From positions 1 through 32,322 of the forward strand of contig CALBJC010000049.1 in the NCBI GenBank assembly GCA_937892655.1: a stretch of DNA of 32,322 nucleotides. Direction: 5' to 3'. How positions within the stretch are numbered: the stretch's first letter is position 1; every line of letters begins with the position of its first letter. The notes under the pieces were generated by a model. That model made no database searches. It was not told the origin of the DNA and saw nothing but the letters and a program-made list of their open reading frames with translations. This stretch comes from an uncultured Clostridia bacterium (GTDB lineage Bacteria > Bacillota > Clostridia > Oscillospirales > Ruminococcaceae). Positions 15,485 to 25,500 of the stretch are shown here, one piece after another. Position numbers and translations under genes: made by a program.

Positions 15485-18061
15485 ATGGAAAAAGAAAATA
15501 AAAACCTTAATAATCAAGTTAATAATAAAGCGTCTGATAAATCAAAGGCAAAGAAGAAAAAGCGCAGAAGAGTTCATCCTATCATCCGCATTTTAAAGGC
15601 GTTTGGTACTTTAGTGCTCTCTGTAATACTGCTTGTTATCATTACTGTATCTATCCTTGCTACAGCCCTTACAGTTTACGTTATGAACTATATGGATGAA
15701 AGCGTTGATATTGATATCAGCAATATGGCGCTCAACTATACCAGCTACTTTATGGCTGAAGATGCTAACGGCAACTGGATTGAATACGGCAAAATGTCCG
15801 AGGGCGGCGAGCGCAGAGTCTGGGTTGACTTAGAGCAGGTGCCTGACAATATGATTTTTGCGGTAGTTTACCCTGAAGATAAGCGTTTCTTTACTCACGA
15901 TGGCGTTGACTTTCAGCGAACCTTCCTTGCTATGGCAAACCTTATCATGCATTTCTGGAGTTCAGAGCAGGGTGCTTCAACTATTACTCAGCAGGTAGTC
16001 AAAAACGTTACGGGTGACGATGCTGCAAGCGGTACTGAGGGTATCGGTAGAAAATTCAGAGAAATCTTCAGAGCGATGAATGTCGAAAAGAATTACTCTA
16101 AAGACGATATCCTAGAGGCATACCTCAATCTTATCCACTTAGGTAACAATACAAACGGTGTTCAGGCCGCTGCAAACTTCTATTTTGATAAGGATGTTTC
16201 AGAGCTGACTCTGGGTGAATGCTCATCAATCGCAGCTGTTATCAAATCCCCAGCTGCAAACAATCCTCTTTCACACTACAGAGTAAATAAAGAGCGTCAG
16301 GTTGTAATTTTAAACTCAATGCTTGAAAACGGTGCTATTTCTACAGAAGAGTTTGATGCAGCGCTCATAGAAAAGCTTGATTTTGACTCGAAGACAGCTG
16401 TTGAAGACCATGAGGATTATGTAATCGGTCTTGATTATCTCTTAGAAAAGGGATATATCACAAAGGAAGTTTACAACAAGGCTCTGAGGGACGAAAACTA
16501 CAACGAGCAGGAAGCGCTCGAGCAGGATGCTCTTGAGGCTGAAAACGAGGCTAACGATGTAGCAGAGCCAACCGAAGAAAACAAATACTCAAACATTTCT
16601 GCATATTCAAACTTCAACGAGGTTTCATCATACTACTGCGATGCCGCTATCAAGCAGGCTATTGAAATTGTTGCAGATCAGTATGGTATCTCTCTTGAAG
16701 ATGCAGAAGCAAAGCTCAAGTCTGGCGGTTTTACAGTTTATTTAAACGTTGACCTTGATATGCAGATTGAGCTTGAAGAAAAGTTTATGAATCCTGAAAC
16801 CTTCTCAGATCAGGTTATCGAGGGCGAGGTTCCTCAGGCTTCAGGCGTTATTATGGATTACAGCGGTAACGTTTTAGCAATCGCCGGCGGTGTCGGTGCA
16901 AAGCCATCTGCAAGATGCTATAACTACGCTACAGATGCTACCCGTCCTGCAGGCTCAACTATCAAGCCTATTGCGGCTTACGGCCCTGCTATCGAGCTTG
17001 ACCTTATCAACTGGTCAACTAGATTTAAAGATGAACCGCCTATCGAAATCTTCGATGAAGAAACTGACGAAATCCGTCGCTGGCCGAGAAATTATTCAAC
17101 AACAGGCGCTGAAGCGTGGTCAGAAGAATATAACTTTACATTTGAATGCTTACAGCGTTCTTTGAACACAACATCAGCTCAGATTTTACAGCTTGTAACC
17201 CGTGAAACCTCATTTGAGTTTGTAAAGGACAGATTGCATTTACCTGTAGTTTTGAGTATGAGAAGCCCTGAAACTGGCAGAATTTTAACTGATATGGACT
17301 TTTCACCTCTGGCTGTAGGTCAGCTTTCTGTAGGTGTAAGTATCTATGATTTAGTTTCTTCTTATCAGATTTTTGGTAATCAGGGTAAATACTGTGAGCC
17401 ATCATTTATAAACAAGATCGTTGATAAAAACGGCAATACTATCTATCAGCAGAGAATTTACTACGAGCAGGCAATTTCAGAAGAAAGTGCATACATTATG
17501 AACCGTCTTATGAAAACCGTTGTAACAGGCGCCCGTGGTACAGGTAGAGCAGCTGCCCTTGCAGGTACTGAGCTTGTTGCAAAGACAGGTACATCTGAAG
17601 AATGGAAGGACCTTCTCTTCATCGGCTGTACTCCTGACTATGTAAGCGGTATCTGGTATGGCTACGATACTCCTGCAAGAGTATATACTGGCACATACTA
17701 CAGCTCATCAGTTGTATGGAAAAACGTATTCGGTGAAATCTGCGAGGCAGGCCCTACAAAGACCTTTGGCGAGAATGAGAATGTTGTAAAGCGTTATTAC
17801 TGCACAAAAACAGGTCTTATCGCATCAGAATTCTGTCCTCACTCTTTAGAGTATGGCTACTACAAGAAAACTGCTATTCCTGCAATCTGCTCAGGCGTTC
17901 ACGTTGATGAAGAAGAGCCTGATGATGATACACAGCAGGGTGAAGGTGGCGAAAACGGTGAAGATGGTGAAGATACTCCAAGACCGGTTGACCCTAACAA
18001 CTCAAATACTGTAAACAACGAAACTCTCGGTAATACCTTTGAGGATGACGAGGAAGAATAA
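15485..18061 (+). CDS. Class A penicillin-binding protein (PBP1A-like)
   Basis: An 858-residue bifunctional peptidoglycan synthase. A basic cytoplasmic N-terminus (1-~34) is followed by one membrane anchor (~35-68). The GT51 glycosyltransferase domain has EDKRFFTHDG (catalytic E131) and STITQQVVKN; it polymerises lipid II. The transpeptidase domain has S491-T-I-K494, the SxN motif SLN, and K700-T-G-T-S; it cross-links peptides and is the beta-lactam target. The C-terminus is an acidic Asp/Glu/Gly-rich tail of ~60 residues, outside the membrane. An insertion rich in Glu lies between the two catalytic domains (~330-370). GGAAAGG precedes the ATG. It has its own promoter and is a single gene. 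Confidence 0.93.
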   Translation: MEKENKNLNNQVNNKASDKSKAKKKKRRRVHPIIRILKAFGTLVLSVILLVIITVSILATALTVYVMNYMDESVDIDISNMALNYTSYFMAEDANGNWIEYGKMSEGGERRVWVDLEQVPDNMIFAVVYPEDKRFFTHDGVDFQRTFLAMANLIMHFWSSEQGASTITQQVVKNVTGDDAASGTEGIGRKFREIFRAMNVEKNYSKDDILEAYLNLIHLGNNTNGVQAAANFYFDKDVSELTLGECSSIAAVIKSPAANNPLSHYRVNKERQVVILNSMLENGAISTEEFDAALIEKLDFDSKTAVEDHEDYVIGLDYLLEKGYITKEVYNKALRDENYNEQEALEQDALEAENEANDVAEPTEENKYSNISAYSNFNEVSSYYCDAAIKQAIEIVADQYGISLEDAEAKLKSGGFTVYLNVDLDMQIELEEKFMNPETFSDQVIEGEVPQASGVIMDYSGNVLAIAGGVGAKPSARCYNYATDATRPAGSTIKPIAAYGPAIELDLINWSTRFKDEPPIEIFDEETDEIRRWPRNYSTTGAEAWSEEYNFTFECLQRSLNTTSAQILQLVTRETSFEFVKDRLHLPVVLSMRSPETGRILTDMDFSPLAVGQLSVGVSIYDLVSSYQIFGNQGKYCEPSFINKIVDKNGNTIYQQRIYYEQAISEESAYIMNRLMKTVVTGARGTGRAAALAGTELVAKTGTSEEWKDLLFIGCTPDYVSGIWYGYDTPARVYTGTYYSSSVVWKNVFGEICEAGPTKTFGENENVVKRYYCTKTGLIASEFCPHSLEYGYYKKTAIPAICSGVHVDEEEPDDDTQQGEGGENGEDGEDTPRPVDPNNSNTVNNETLGNTFEDDEEE

Positions 18062-18067
18062 AACTAC

Positions 18068-18096
18068 AATAAGCGGCAAAACCCTTGCCGCTTATT
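18068..18096 (+). terminator. Hairpin after the PBP gene
   Basis: AATAAGCGGCAA and TTGCCGCTTATT form a perfect 12-base stem with a 5-base loop just after the PBP stop. No long T-run follows, so termination may be partial and the methyltransferase gene 22 bases on may be read through. Confidence 0.65.
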
Positions 18097-18118
18097 TGAT
18101 ATTTCAAGGGGTAATAAT

Positions 18119-19243
18119 ATGTCAAAAATAAGGCTTTGCTGTCCGTGTCATTTCGGGCTTGAAAGTGTTTTAAAATATGAAATAACTAAAATCGGCGGTG
18201 AAAACTTAATCGTCAGCGATGGCAGAATTTCATTTGACGGCGATTTTAATACTTTAGCCGCTGCAAATCTGTGGCTGTCAACAGCAGAGCGCGTGCTCAT
18301 AGAACTCGGCTCATTTCGTGCAGATACCTTTGATATGCTCTTTGAGGGTGTAAAGGCTCTGCCGCTTGAAAACTTTATTGGCAAGAATGATGCTTTTCCA
18401 AACAAGGGCTCATCAATTGATTCAACCCTGACATCAATCCCTGCAATTCAGAGTATCATCAAAAAAGCCTGCGTTGACAGACTAGCGTCAAAATACAAGG
18501 TAAGCTACTTTGAAGAAACGGGTGCTGTTCATCAGATAAGATTTTCAATCTTAAAAAATATTGCTACTATCTATCTTGATACATCGGGTGTAGGCTTACA
18601 TAAAAGAGGGTATCGCCGCAATTCAAACGATGCGCCAATCAAAGAAACTCTTGCCGCAGGTATTGTGGACCTTGCTCGTATCCGCCCCGATTCTATTGTT
18701 TGTGACCCTATGTGCGGCTCGGGTACTTTCCTTATCGAGTCAGCCTACAAGGCTTTAAAAATTGCCCCTGGTATAAGAAGAAGCTTTGCTAGTGAAAAAT
18801 GGGATCAGATTCCAAAATCAGTATGGGCGGATGAGCGTCAGAAAGCGCTTTCATCCATTGATAAGGAAGCAAAATTCCACGGCTTTGGCTTTGATATTGA
18901 TGAAAACTGCGTATATCTTACAGAGGATAACGCTAAAAAAGCGGGAGTATTTTCAAAGCTTGATATAAAGTATGGCGATGTAAGAGATTTTGACCATTTG
19001 TCAATCGGCGAAAAGTCAACAGTTATAGTAAACCCACCATACGGTGAACGTCTTTTGCAGATTAAAGAGGCAGAAGAGCTTTACAAAAAAATGGGTCAGG
19101 TTTTATCCCCGTCTTCTGACCGCCCTTGCTTTATAATCTCACCTCACGAGGAGTTTGAAACCTTCTTTGGCAAGCGTGCCGACAAAAAGCGTAAGCTTTA
19201 TAACGGTATGATAAAGTGTAATCTGTTTATGTATTTCAAATAA
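18119..19243 (+). CDS. THUMP-domain class I SAM RNA methyltransferase (RlmL-like)
   Basis: A 374-residue protein. The N-terminal ~160 residues contain a THUMP RNA-binding domain (LCCPCHFGLESVLKYE opening; GLHKRGYR near 180 starts the catalytic part). The Rossmann methyltransferase has DPMCGSGTF (SAM binding) and N305-PPY-GER, the (N/D)PPY motif of enzymes methylating an exocyclic amino group. It matches the N-terminal half of RlmKL (23S rRNA m2G2445) and the YpsC family of Gram-positives. AAGGGG lies 9 bases before the ATG. The exact rRNA target is inferred from the family. Confidence 0.88.
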   Translation: MSKIRLCCPCHFGLESVLKYEITKIGGENLIVSDGRISFDGDFNTLAAANLWLSTAERVLIELGSFRADTFDMLFEGVKALPLENFIGKNDAFPNKGSSIDSTLTSIPAIQSIIKKACVDRLASKYKVSYFEETGAVHQIRFSILKNIATIYLDTSGVGLHKRGYRRNSNDAPIKETLAAGIVDLARIRPDSIVCDPMCGSGTFLIESAYKALKIAPGIRRSFASEKWDQIPKSVWADERQKALSSIDKEAKFHGFGFDIDENCVYLTEDNAKKAGVFSKLDIKYGDVRDFDHLSIGEKSTVIVNPPYGERLLQIKEAEELYKKMGQVLSPSSDRPCFIISPHEEFETFFGKRADKKRKLYNGMIKCNLFMYFK

Positions 19244-19245
19244 TA

Positions 19246-19275
19246 AAAAGCTGGCAGGTAACTGTCAGCTTTTTT
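19246..19275 (+). terminator. Intrinsic terminator after the methyltransferase gene
   Basis: AAAAGCTGGCAG and CTGTCAGCTTTT pair (one G-T) around GTAA, followed by TT and an AT-rich stretch; immediately after the stop at 19243. Confidence 0.85.
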
Positions 19276-19296
19276 ATATATGTTCATTTTATTCTA

Positions 19297-19325
19297 TTGT
19301 AATTTATCCCGTTTAATGCTAGAAT
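19297..19325 (+). promoter_or_regulatory. Possible promoter for the GH3 gene
   Basis: TTGTAA (19297-19302), 17-base spacer, TAGAAT (19320-19325), about 30 bases before the ATG at 19355 and after a terminator, where a promoter is expected. The match is moderate. Confidence 0.45.
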
Positions 19326-19354
19326 ATATTAAAACCTATGTAGGAGGATTTTGT

Positions 19355-21541
19355 ATGGAACATTCAAAGCTTTTAGAGCTTTTAAATTCAATGTCGCTTG
19401 AAGAAAAAATCGGTCAGACAGTACAGCTTATTCCTGACTTTTTAGGTGCAAAGGGCGAGATAACAGGCCCTCTTGGCACATTTGATTTTGACGGTAGTGA
19501 AACTGCCCTGATAGGCTCAGTTTTAAACGCAAACGGTGCTGAAAATGTAAAGAAAATTCAGGATGAATTTATGAAAAATCATCCTCATAACATCCCGCTT
19601 TTATTCTGTATGGATGTTATTAACGGTTATGAAACTATTTTTCCTATCCCTTTAGCGCAGGGCTGTTCATTTGACCCTGAAATGTCAAAGCAGTGTGCTG
19701 AGGCTTCTGCAAGAGAAGCGGTCGCTGAGGGTATAGCGCTTACATTCTCCCCGATGGCAGACTTAGTAACTGATTCAAGATGGGGCAGAGTAATGGAGTC
19801 AACTGGTGAAGACCCATACTTAAACTACGTTTTTGCAAAAGCGCTCGTTGAAGGCTATCAGGGGGATAACCTTATCGATAAAGGCAGAATTGGTGCTTGT
19901 ATCAAGCATTTTGCGGGCTATGGTGCGCCACAGGGCGGTATGGAATACTATAACAGCGAAATCTCCGAAAGAACATTTTTAGAAGAATACCTAGACGGTT
20001 ATCAGGGCGCTATTGACGCTGGAGTTACAATGGCGATGACATCATTTAACTCCTTAAACCGCATTCCTTCATCAGCTAACAAATGGCTTATGCGTGATAT
20101 TCTGCGTGATAAAATGGGCTTTGACGGTGTCTTAATCTCCGACTGGGCGGCTGTAGAAGAGCTTATCAACCACACAATTGCTGAAAATAAAGAAGAGGCA
20201 TCATACCTTGCAATAAACGCAGGCGTTGATATAGATATGATGACCTTGTGCTACGCGCATAATCTCAAAAAGCTCGTAGAAAGCGGCAGAGTAAGTGAGA
20301 GCCTTATCGACGAAAGCGTTCTCAGAATTTTAGAGCTTAAAAATAAACTCGGCTTATTTGAAAATCCGTATAAGGATGCTAATGAAGCTGATGAAAAGGC
20401 GCTTATTCTCTGTGATGAGCACAGAGCGCTTGCAAGAAAAGCGGCAGTAAAATCATTTGTAATGCTAAAAAATGAAAGCCTTTTGCCGATTGACGACTTT
20501 TCAGAGGTAGCCTTTATCGGCCCGTTCACAGATAACCGCCAGATGTATGGCGCATGGTCATGGGTAGATAACGAGGGCGATACTAAAACGATCGCTGAAA
20601 TGCTCAAGTCGCGTAATATCCCCGCAAAAACTGCAAACGGCTGCAGCGTTTTAGGCGCTGGTGTGAGAGTAAAGGGCTATCGAGAGAGTATGACAGCTGA
20701 CGAAGAACAAAAGCTTATTGCTGAAGCTGTAGCTCTTGCTAAAAGCTCAAAAACAGTAGTTTTATGTATCGGTGAGCATAGAATGCAAACGGGCGAGGCG
20801 GCAAGCAGAACGAATATCGAGCTTCCCGACATTCAGAAAAAACTGCTTGATGAGGTTTATAAGGTAAATGAAAATATCGTTCTGGTCATCTTTGCGGGCA
20901 GACCGATAGTTTTAAGCGAAATTGAGAAAAAAGCAAAATCAATTTTGTATGTATGGTATCCGGGAACTGAGGGCGCAAATGCAATTATTGATGTTTTATC
21001 AGGCGTTGAAGCTCCGTCAGGTAAGCTCTCAATCAGCTTTCCACGTTCATCAGGTCAGTGTCCTGTGACATACCGCAGATACTCAACGGGTCGTCCTTCA
21101 AACCCTAAGGCAGATTTCAACTACGCCTCAGGCTATATTGATACTCCGATTGATGCTCTGTATCCGTTCGGCTTTGGTTTAACCTATACCGATTTTGAAA
21201 TAAGTGAGGTTTCGCTCTCATCTGATACTCTGACTGCTAACAGCAGTATTACAGCCTCAGTAAAGGTTAAAAACACAGGCAAAAGAGCAGGCGAGCAGGT
21301 AGTTCAGATGTATATAAAAGACTGCTTTGCATCAGTTATAAGACCTATAAGAGAGCTCAAGGGTTTTGAGAAAATCTATCTTGAGCCAGGTGAAGAAAAG
21401 ACAGTTACATTTACTATCACAGAGAAAATGCTTCGTTTTTACAATATCAATATGCAAAAATGCTCAGAGAGTGGTAAGCATATCGTATTTATCGGCTCTG
21501 ACAGCGATACTCAGAACAGCGCTGAATTTTCTCTTGTGTAA
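19355..21541 (+). CDS. bglX: Glycoside hydrolase family 3 beta-glucosidase (BglX-like)
   Basis: A 728-residue GH3 enzyme. The (beta/alpha)8 domain includes FSPMADLVTDSRWGRVMEST and IKHFAGYG, with the nucleophile aspartate D263 in LISDWAAV. A second alpha/beta domain (~370-590) has the MLKNESLLPI opening, and a C-terminal fibronectin III-like domain follows (~640-728, VKVKNTGKRAGEQVVQ). It releases terminal beta-linked glucose (or xylose) from plant oligosaccharides. There is no signal peptide, so it probably acts inside the cell on imported oligosaccharides. ATG 19355 was chosen because TAGGAGGA lies 8 bases upstream; the longer in-frame option at 19280 has none. No sugar transporter is adjacent. 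Confidence 0.92.
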   Translation: MEHSKLLELLNSMSLEEKIGQTVQLIPDFLGAKGEITGPLGTFDFDGSETALIGSVLNANGAENVKKIQDEFMKNHPHNIPLLFCMDVINGYETIFPIPLAQGCSFDPEMSKQCAEASAREAVAEGIALTFSPMADLVTDSRWGRVMESTGEDPYLNYVFAKALVEGYQGDNLIDKGRIGACIKHFAGYGAPQGGMEYYNSEISERTFLEEYLDGYQGAIDAGVTMAMTSFNSLNRIPSSANKWLMRDILRDKMGFDGVLISDWAAVEELINHTIAENKEEASYLAINAGVDIDMMTLCYAHNLKKLVESGRVSESLIDESVLRILELKNKLGLFENPYKDANEADEKALILCDEHRALARKAAVKSFVMLKNESLLPIDDFSEVAFIGPFTDNRQMYGAWSWVDNEGDTKTIAEMLKSRNIPAKTANGCSVLGAGVRVKGYRESMTADEEQKLIAEAVALAKSSKTVVLCIGEHRMQTGEAASRTNIELPDIQKKLLDEVYKVNENIVLVIFAGRPIVLSEIEKKAKSILYVWYPGTEGANAIIDVLSGVEAPSGKLSISFPRSSGQCPVTYRRYSTGRPSNPKADFNYASGYIDTPIDALYPFGFGLTYTDFEISEVSLSSDTLTANSSITASVKVKNTGKRAGEQVVQMYIKDCFASVIRPIRELKGFEKIYLEPGEEKTVTFTITEKMLRFYNINMQKCSESGKHIVFIGSDSDTQNSAEFSLV

Positions 21542-21582
21542 TCTAACAAGATATTATATCTGCTTTTTAGTCAAAACTGCCT

Positions 21583-21611
21583 TTGAAAAATCCTCTCAGA
21601 TGTGTTAAAAT
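21583..21611 (+). promoter_or_regulatory. Sigma-A type promoter for the CarD-family gene
   Basis: TTGAAA (21583-21588), 17-base spacer, TAAAAT (21606-21611); 44 bases before the ATG at 21655. The 113-base gap after the GH3 gene otherwise holds only a weak AT-rich hairpin. Confidence 0.55.
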
Positions 21612-21654
21612 TGTTATATATGTAATAGGTGTCATCTGAAAGGCAAGGTAGATT

Positions 21655-22152
21655 ATGAGTTTTGAAATAGGTGAGTATGTAGTATATTGCGGTATCGAGA
21701 TATGTAAGCTCTTAAGATACGAGAAAATGGCTATGGGCAATACAGAGCGTGAATACTGCGTCCTAGCGCCTATTGAAAACAATAAGTCATCATATTTTGT
21801 ACCCGTCGATTTAAAGGATGAAAAATTAAGAAAGCTGCTCACCAAGGATGAGGTGCTCTCGCTTATCGATGAAATGTCGTCAGCGCAGGGCGAGTGGTCA
21901 AACAATATGACAGAGCGCAAGAATATGTACTCAAAAATTCTTCACTCAAACAATTATCATGACCTCATAAAGCTTTTGAAATCGATCCACGATGAAGCAT
22001 TAAAGCGTCAGTCGGAAGGCAAGCATCTGCCAAGCATAGATGAAAAAGCCCTCAAATCCGCAGAACAGCTTTTACATCACGAGTTCTCGATAGTTCTCGG
22101 TATCCCCCTCAACGAAATCCCCGACTTCATCGAACAAAGAGTGAATAGGTAA
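21655..22152 (+). CDS. CarD/CdnL-family transcription regulator
   Basis: A 165-residue protein. The N-terminus MSFEIGEYVVYCGIEICKL is the opening of the CarD_CdnL_TRCF domain (Tudor-like RNA-polymerase beta-binding part, ~1-60). An all-helical C-terminal part follows (~70-165), which in CarD contacts promoter DNA near -10 and stabilises the open complex. The family acts as a general regulator of rRNA and growth genes. AAGGTAG lies upstream of the ATG. It is the last gene before the CRISPR-Cas region, and its transcript meets the tracrRNA transcript head-on. There is no sign that it belongs to the CRISPR system. Confidence 0.8.
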   Translation: MSFEIGEYVVYCGIEICKLLRYEKMAMGNTEREYCVLAPIENNKSSYFVPVDLKDEKLRKLLTKDEVLSLIDEMSSAQGEWSNNMTERKNMYSKILHSNNYHDLIKLLKSIHDEALKRQSEGKHLPSIDEKALKSAEQLLHHEFSIVLGIPLNEIPDFIEQRVNR

Positions 22153-22185
22153 AACCTCAAAGCGATAATCAAACAAAAGACTGAC

Positions 22186-22280
22186 AAAACTGTTAGTCAA
22201 CTAACAAAGTGCATAGTAAAATCATATACCAAACGAACCCCCACCGTCATTAAAAAATGATGCGTGGGGGTTTGTTTTAT
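22186..22280 (+). repeat. Direct repeat flanking the CRISPR-Cas locus, left copy
   Basis: About 95 bases beginning AAAACTGTTAGTCAAC and ending in a terminator hairpin plus TTTGTTTTAT. A second copy in the same orientation, differing at only about ten positions, lies at 30438-30532, on the other side of cas9-cas1-cas2-csn2 and the array. The element contains a palindrome (TGTTAGTCAACTAACA), a conserved AT-rich middle, and the hairpin. Confidence 0.85.
22236..22279. terminator. Terminator hairpin in the left flanking repeat
   Basis: AACCCCCAC pairs with GTGGGGGTT, extended by CGTCATT/AATGATG (one G-U) around an A loop, followed by TTTGTTTT. It sits between the CarD gene (plus) and the tracrRNA (minus), so it can serve at least the plus strand. 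Confidence 0.8.
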
Positions 22281-22302
22281 CTGTACAAAATAATGCCCTG
22301 AA

Positions 22303-22344
22303 TGTCGAAAACTTTTGTTGCATTGTGTCGAAATTTGTGATAAT
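22303..22344 (+). promoter_or_regulatory. Two Spo0A-box-like sites around a possible cas9 promoter
   Basis: TGTCGAA occurs twice in the same orientation (22303-22309 and 22326-22332), matching the 0A-box consensus. They surround TTGTTG (22315-22320) and GATAAT preceded by TGT (22339-22344, 18-base spacer), a weak candidate promoter pointing toward cas9 across the antisense side of the tracrRNA gene. Apart from this, 22281-22399 shows no gene. Confidence 0.3.
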
Positions 22345-22399
22345 ATGTAAATAAGAGATAAAATTACCGTTTATTCTATAAAAATTAATCTATAAAAAC

Positions 22400-22514
22400 A
22401 AAAAACTCCACATAAGTGGAGTCAGTTTTCACACACTGTGAATTCGCAAATGCGATGAGTTCGCTAAAAGCTTATTTGAACTTGTAGTGCAATCCTAAAT
22501 GGTAGTTTAAGATT
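22400..22514 (-). ncRNA. tracrRNA of the type II-A CRISPR-Cas9 system
   Basis: On the minus strand a ~115-base RNA can be drawn. Its 5' part (plus-strand 22475-22510) is an anti-repeat: the plus strand there reads like the array repeat, with GTAGTGCAATCCTAAATGG against GTAGTGTAATCCTAAATGG in the repeat. In the duplex GUUUGA of the crRNA pairs with UCAAAU, then a GAG/AAGU bulge, then a long upper stem, the usual Cas9 guide architecture. The tail has hairpins at 22444-22455 (TCGCA..TGCGA) and 22428-22442 (TTCACA..TGTGAA), and a terminator stem ACTCCAC/GTGGAGT (22405-22422) followed by six U. The 5' end is inferred from the promoter. It is transcribed divergently from cas9. Confidence 0.88.
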
Positions 22515-22520
22515 ATCTTA

Positions 22521-22548
22521 ATTATAGCACGTTTTTTTGATTTGTCAA
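22521..22548 (-). promoter_or_regulatory. Strong extended -10 promoter of the tracrRNA
   Basis: On the minus strand TTGACA (22543-22548), 16-base spacer, TGC-TATAAT (-10 at 22521-22526, with the TGn extension). Both hexamers are perfect consensus. Transcription would start near 22514, directly before the anti-repeat. Confidence 0.85.
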
Positions 22549-22576
22549 TAGTAAATTTTATTCTGGAGGGATTTAC

Positions 22577-25500
22577 ATGAAAAACAATGGGAACAATTTG
22601 AAATGCAGTGATTATTATGTTGGTATTGATGCCGGTTCAAATTCACTCGGCTTTGCTGCTACTGATATAAATTATAATGTACTGCGTTTCAAGGGAAATG
22701 CTATGTGGGGAGTTCGTCTGTTTGACGAGGCGTTAACCGCTGAGGGAAGGCGTAATGCCCGTACTTCACGCAGAAGACTTGCAAGACTCAAACAACGACT
22801 GTTTTTATTGGAAATGCTTTTTGCTGAAGAAATAGCAAAGGTTGATCCTAATTTTATAATCAGAATGAGGGAGAGCTTTTTGCATATTGAGGATAAATCT
22901 GATGGAATTGGCAAATACTCTGTATTCAACGATCTGCATTATACAGATAAGGATTTCTCAGCTGATTTTCCGTCTATGTATCATTTGAGAAGCAAACTCA
23001 TTCATTCAGATGAAAAGATGGATATACGTTTAGTTTATCTTGCTATTCATCATATCATAAAAAGCAGAGGACATTTTTTGTTTGATACCGGTACAGGTGA
23101 AACAGAGAGAACGTTGTCATATATGCTAGGTGAACTCAAGAATCATCTTGTTGATCAATACGATACCGAACTCAATATTACCGACCAATCGCTTTTTGAA
23201 AAAGAAATGCTCAATAACAAAACAGGTATTTCAGAAAAGAAAAAGAGACTCACAAAACTAGTAGCAATTGACAAGAATAAGGATGACCTGCTGATAAATA
23301 TACAGACTGTAGTAGCTGCACTGGCAGGCAGTACTGTTAAACTTTCTGACTTGTATTGTGACGATGATTTAAAGAATGCTGAGATAAAGAGTATTGTTCT
23401 TAAGAATAACATCGATGAAGTATATGACAAATTATGCGAGATTCTTGATACTAAAGCTGAGCTTATTATGGTGATGAAGTCTGTTTATGATATTGCCAGA
23501 CTTCAGATTATCAAGGGTGAATACACATATATTTCAGACGCTAAAATTGCTTTGTATGAAAAGAATCGTGAAGATCTAAAAAAACTTAAGAGCTATGTAA
23601 AAGAAAACTATCCTGAAAAATACAAAATGATTTTTTCTGAGAAAAAGGACAAGCTTAACAATTTCAGTGCATATAGCGGATATAAGCTCAGAAGCGGAGC
23701 TTACACATGCAATCAGGAAGATTTCTGCGCTTTCTTAAAATCAACTCTGCCCGAATTATCAAAATCAGAAAAGTATAAGGATATATATACTCAGATTGAG
23801 AATAAAACATTTTTGACAAAGCTCAAAGGTACAGATAATGGTACTATTCCAAACCAGCTGCATAAGGCTGAACTTGAAAAAATCCTTGAGAATTCAAGTA
23901 AGCATTATGATTTCTTGAATGCTACAGATGAAGAAGGAATATCAGTAAAGGATAAAGTGCTGAGTATTTTCTCATATAAGATTCCATACTATGTAGGTCC
24001 TCTGAATAAGAATTCCAAAACTGGTTGGGTAGTGAGAAGAGATGGCAAGGAATCTGAAAAAATCTATCCTTGGAATTTTGAAAATGTAGTTGATACTCAG
24101 CAAAGCTCAAAGAAATTTATGGAAAAACTTATAGGCAGATGCAGTTATACTGCGTTGCCTGTATTGCCAAAGGATTCATTGATTTATAGCGAGTTTACTG
24201 TATTAAATGAAATAAACACACTTGCTGTAAACGGAAAGCCAATTACAACTCAAGCCAAGAAGCTGATATTTGAAAATCTGTTTGTAAATTCATGTAAAAA
24301 GGTAACAAAGAAATCTATCCTTGAATGTCTTTGCTCAAATGGTCTTGCAAAAAAGGATGATAATATTACAGGTGTTGATGATGTTATCAAGTCGAAACTA
24401 AAATCATATCATGACCTTAAGTTTATTTTTGAAAAGACAAGTGATAAAAATTTAATTGAAGAGATTATCAAGATGGTTGTTGTCTTTGGCGATGATAAGA
24501 GAATGCTCAGAAGATGGCTCAGGGATAACTGCAGTATGCTCGATGATAATGATTTTTCAAAAATCTGTCGTCTCAAATATAAAGACTGGGGCAGACTCTC
24601 AGAGGAGTTTTTATGTAATACTTATCATACAGATATTAATGGTGAAGCATATTCTGTTATGGATATGCTTATGAATACAAATAATAATCTGATGCAGCTT
24701 TTATCTTCGGAATACAGCTTTGCTAATGAGGCTGAAAAGCTAAGGGCAGAAGTAACGGGCGGTAATAACAGCGTAAAATCTATGCTTGATGATATGTATG
24801 TTTCACCAGCTGTAAGAAGAACTATCTGGCAGACTCTCAGAATAGTTGATGAGATTGTTGATATCAAAAAATCAGCGCCATCAAAGATATTTATTGAGGT
24901 GGCCAGAGGTGATATCAACGAGAAAAAGGAGAGAAAAGTTTCCAGAAAAGACCGACTTATCGAGCTTTATAAGAGCTGTAAAATGCAGAGCGATAAGCTG
25001 TTTGAAATGTTGAATGCCGAGGATGAAAACAAATTGCGCAGTGATAAGTATTATCTTTATTATGCGCAGTTTGGTAAATGTATGTATTGCGGTAAACCTA
25101 TTGATATTACAAAGCTTGGCGAAAATGGCGTTTATGATATTGACCATATTTATCCACGTTCAAGAATCAAGGATGATAGCATTGATAACAGAGTTCTGGT
25201 ACATAGCGAAGAAAACAGAACAAAGTCAAATTCATACCCTATCTCGCAGTCTGTAAGAGAGAATATGAAAGCTTTCTGGTCTGAACTTAAGAATAAGGGA
25301 CTCATATCTGAAAAGAAGTATGACAGGCTTGTCAGAAATACAGAACTCACAGAGAAAGAATTATCTGAGTTTGTAGCCCGTCAGCTCGTTGAAACTCAGC
25401 AGTCAACCAAGGCGCTTGCAACAATAATAAAACATCTTTATCCAAAAACCAGAATCGTATACTCAAAGGCATCAAATGTCAGTGAATTCAGACAGAGCTT

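Noticed and set aside
21549..21562. AGATATTATATCT hairpin as a terminator for the GH3 gene
   Set aside because: The stem is short and entirely A/T apart from the ends, with no clean T-run; not convincing.
22190..22208. Self-targeting of the flanking repeat by spacer 1
   Set aside because: Only the 5' part of the spacer matches; the PAM-proximal ten bases do not, so cleavage by Cas9 is not expected.
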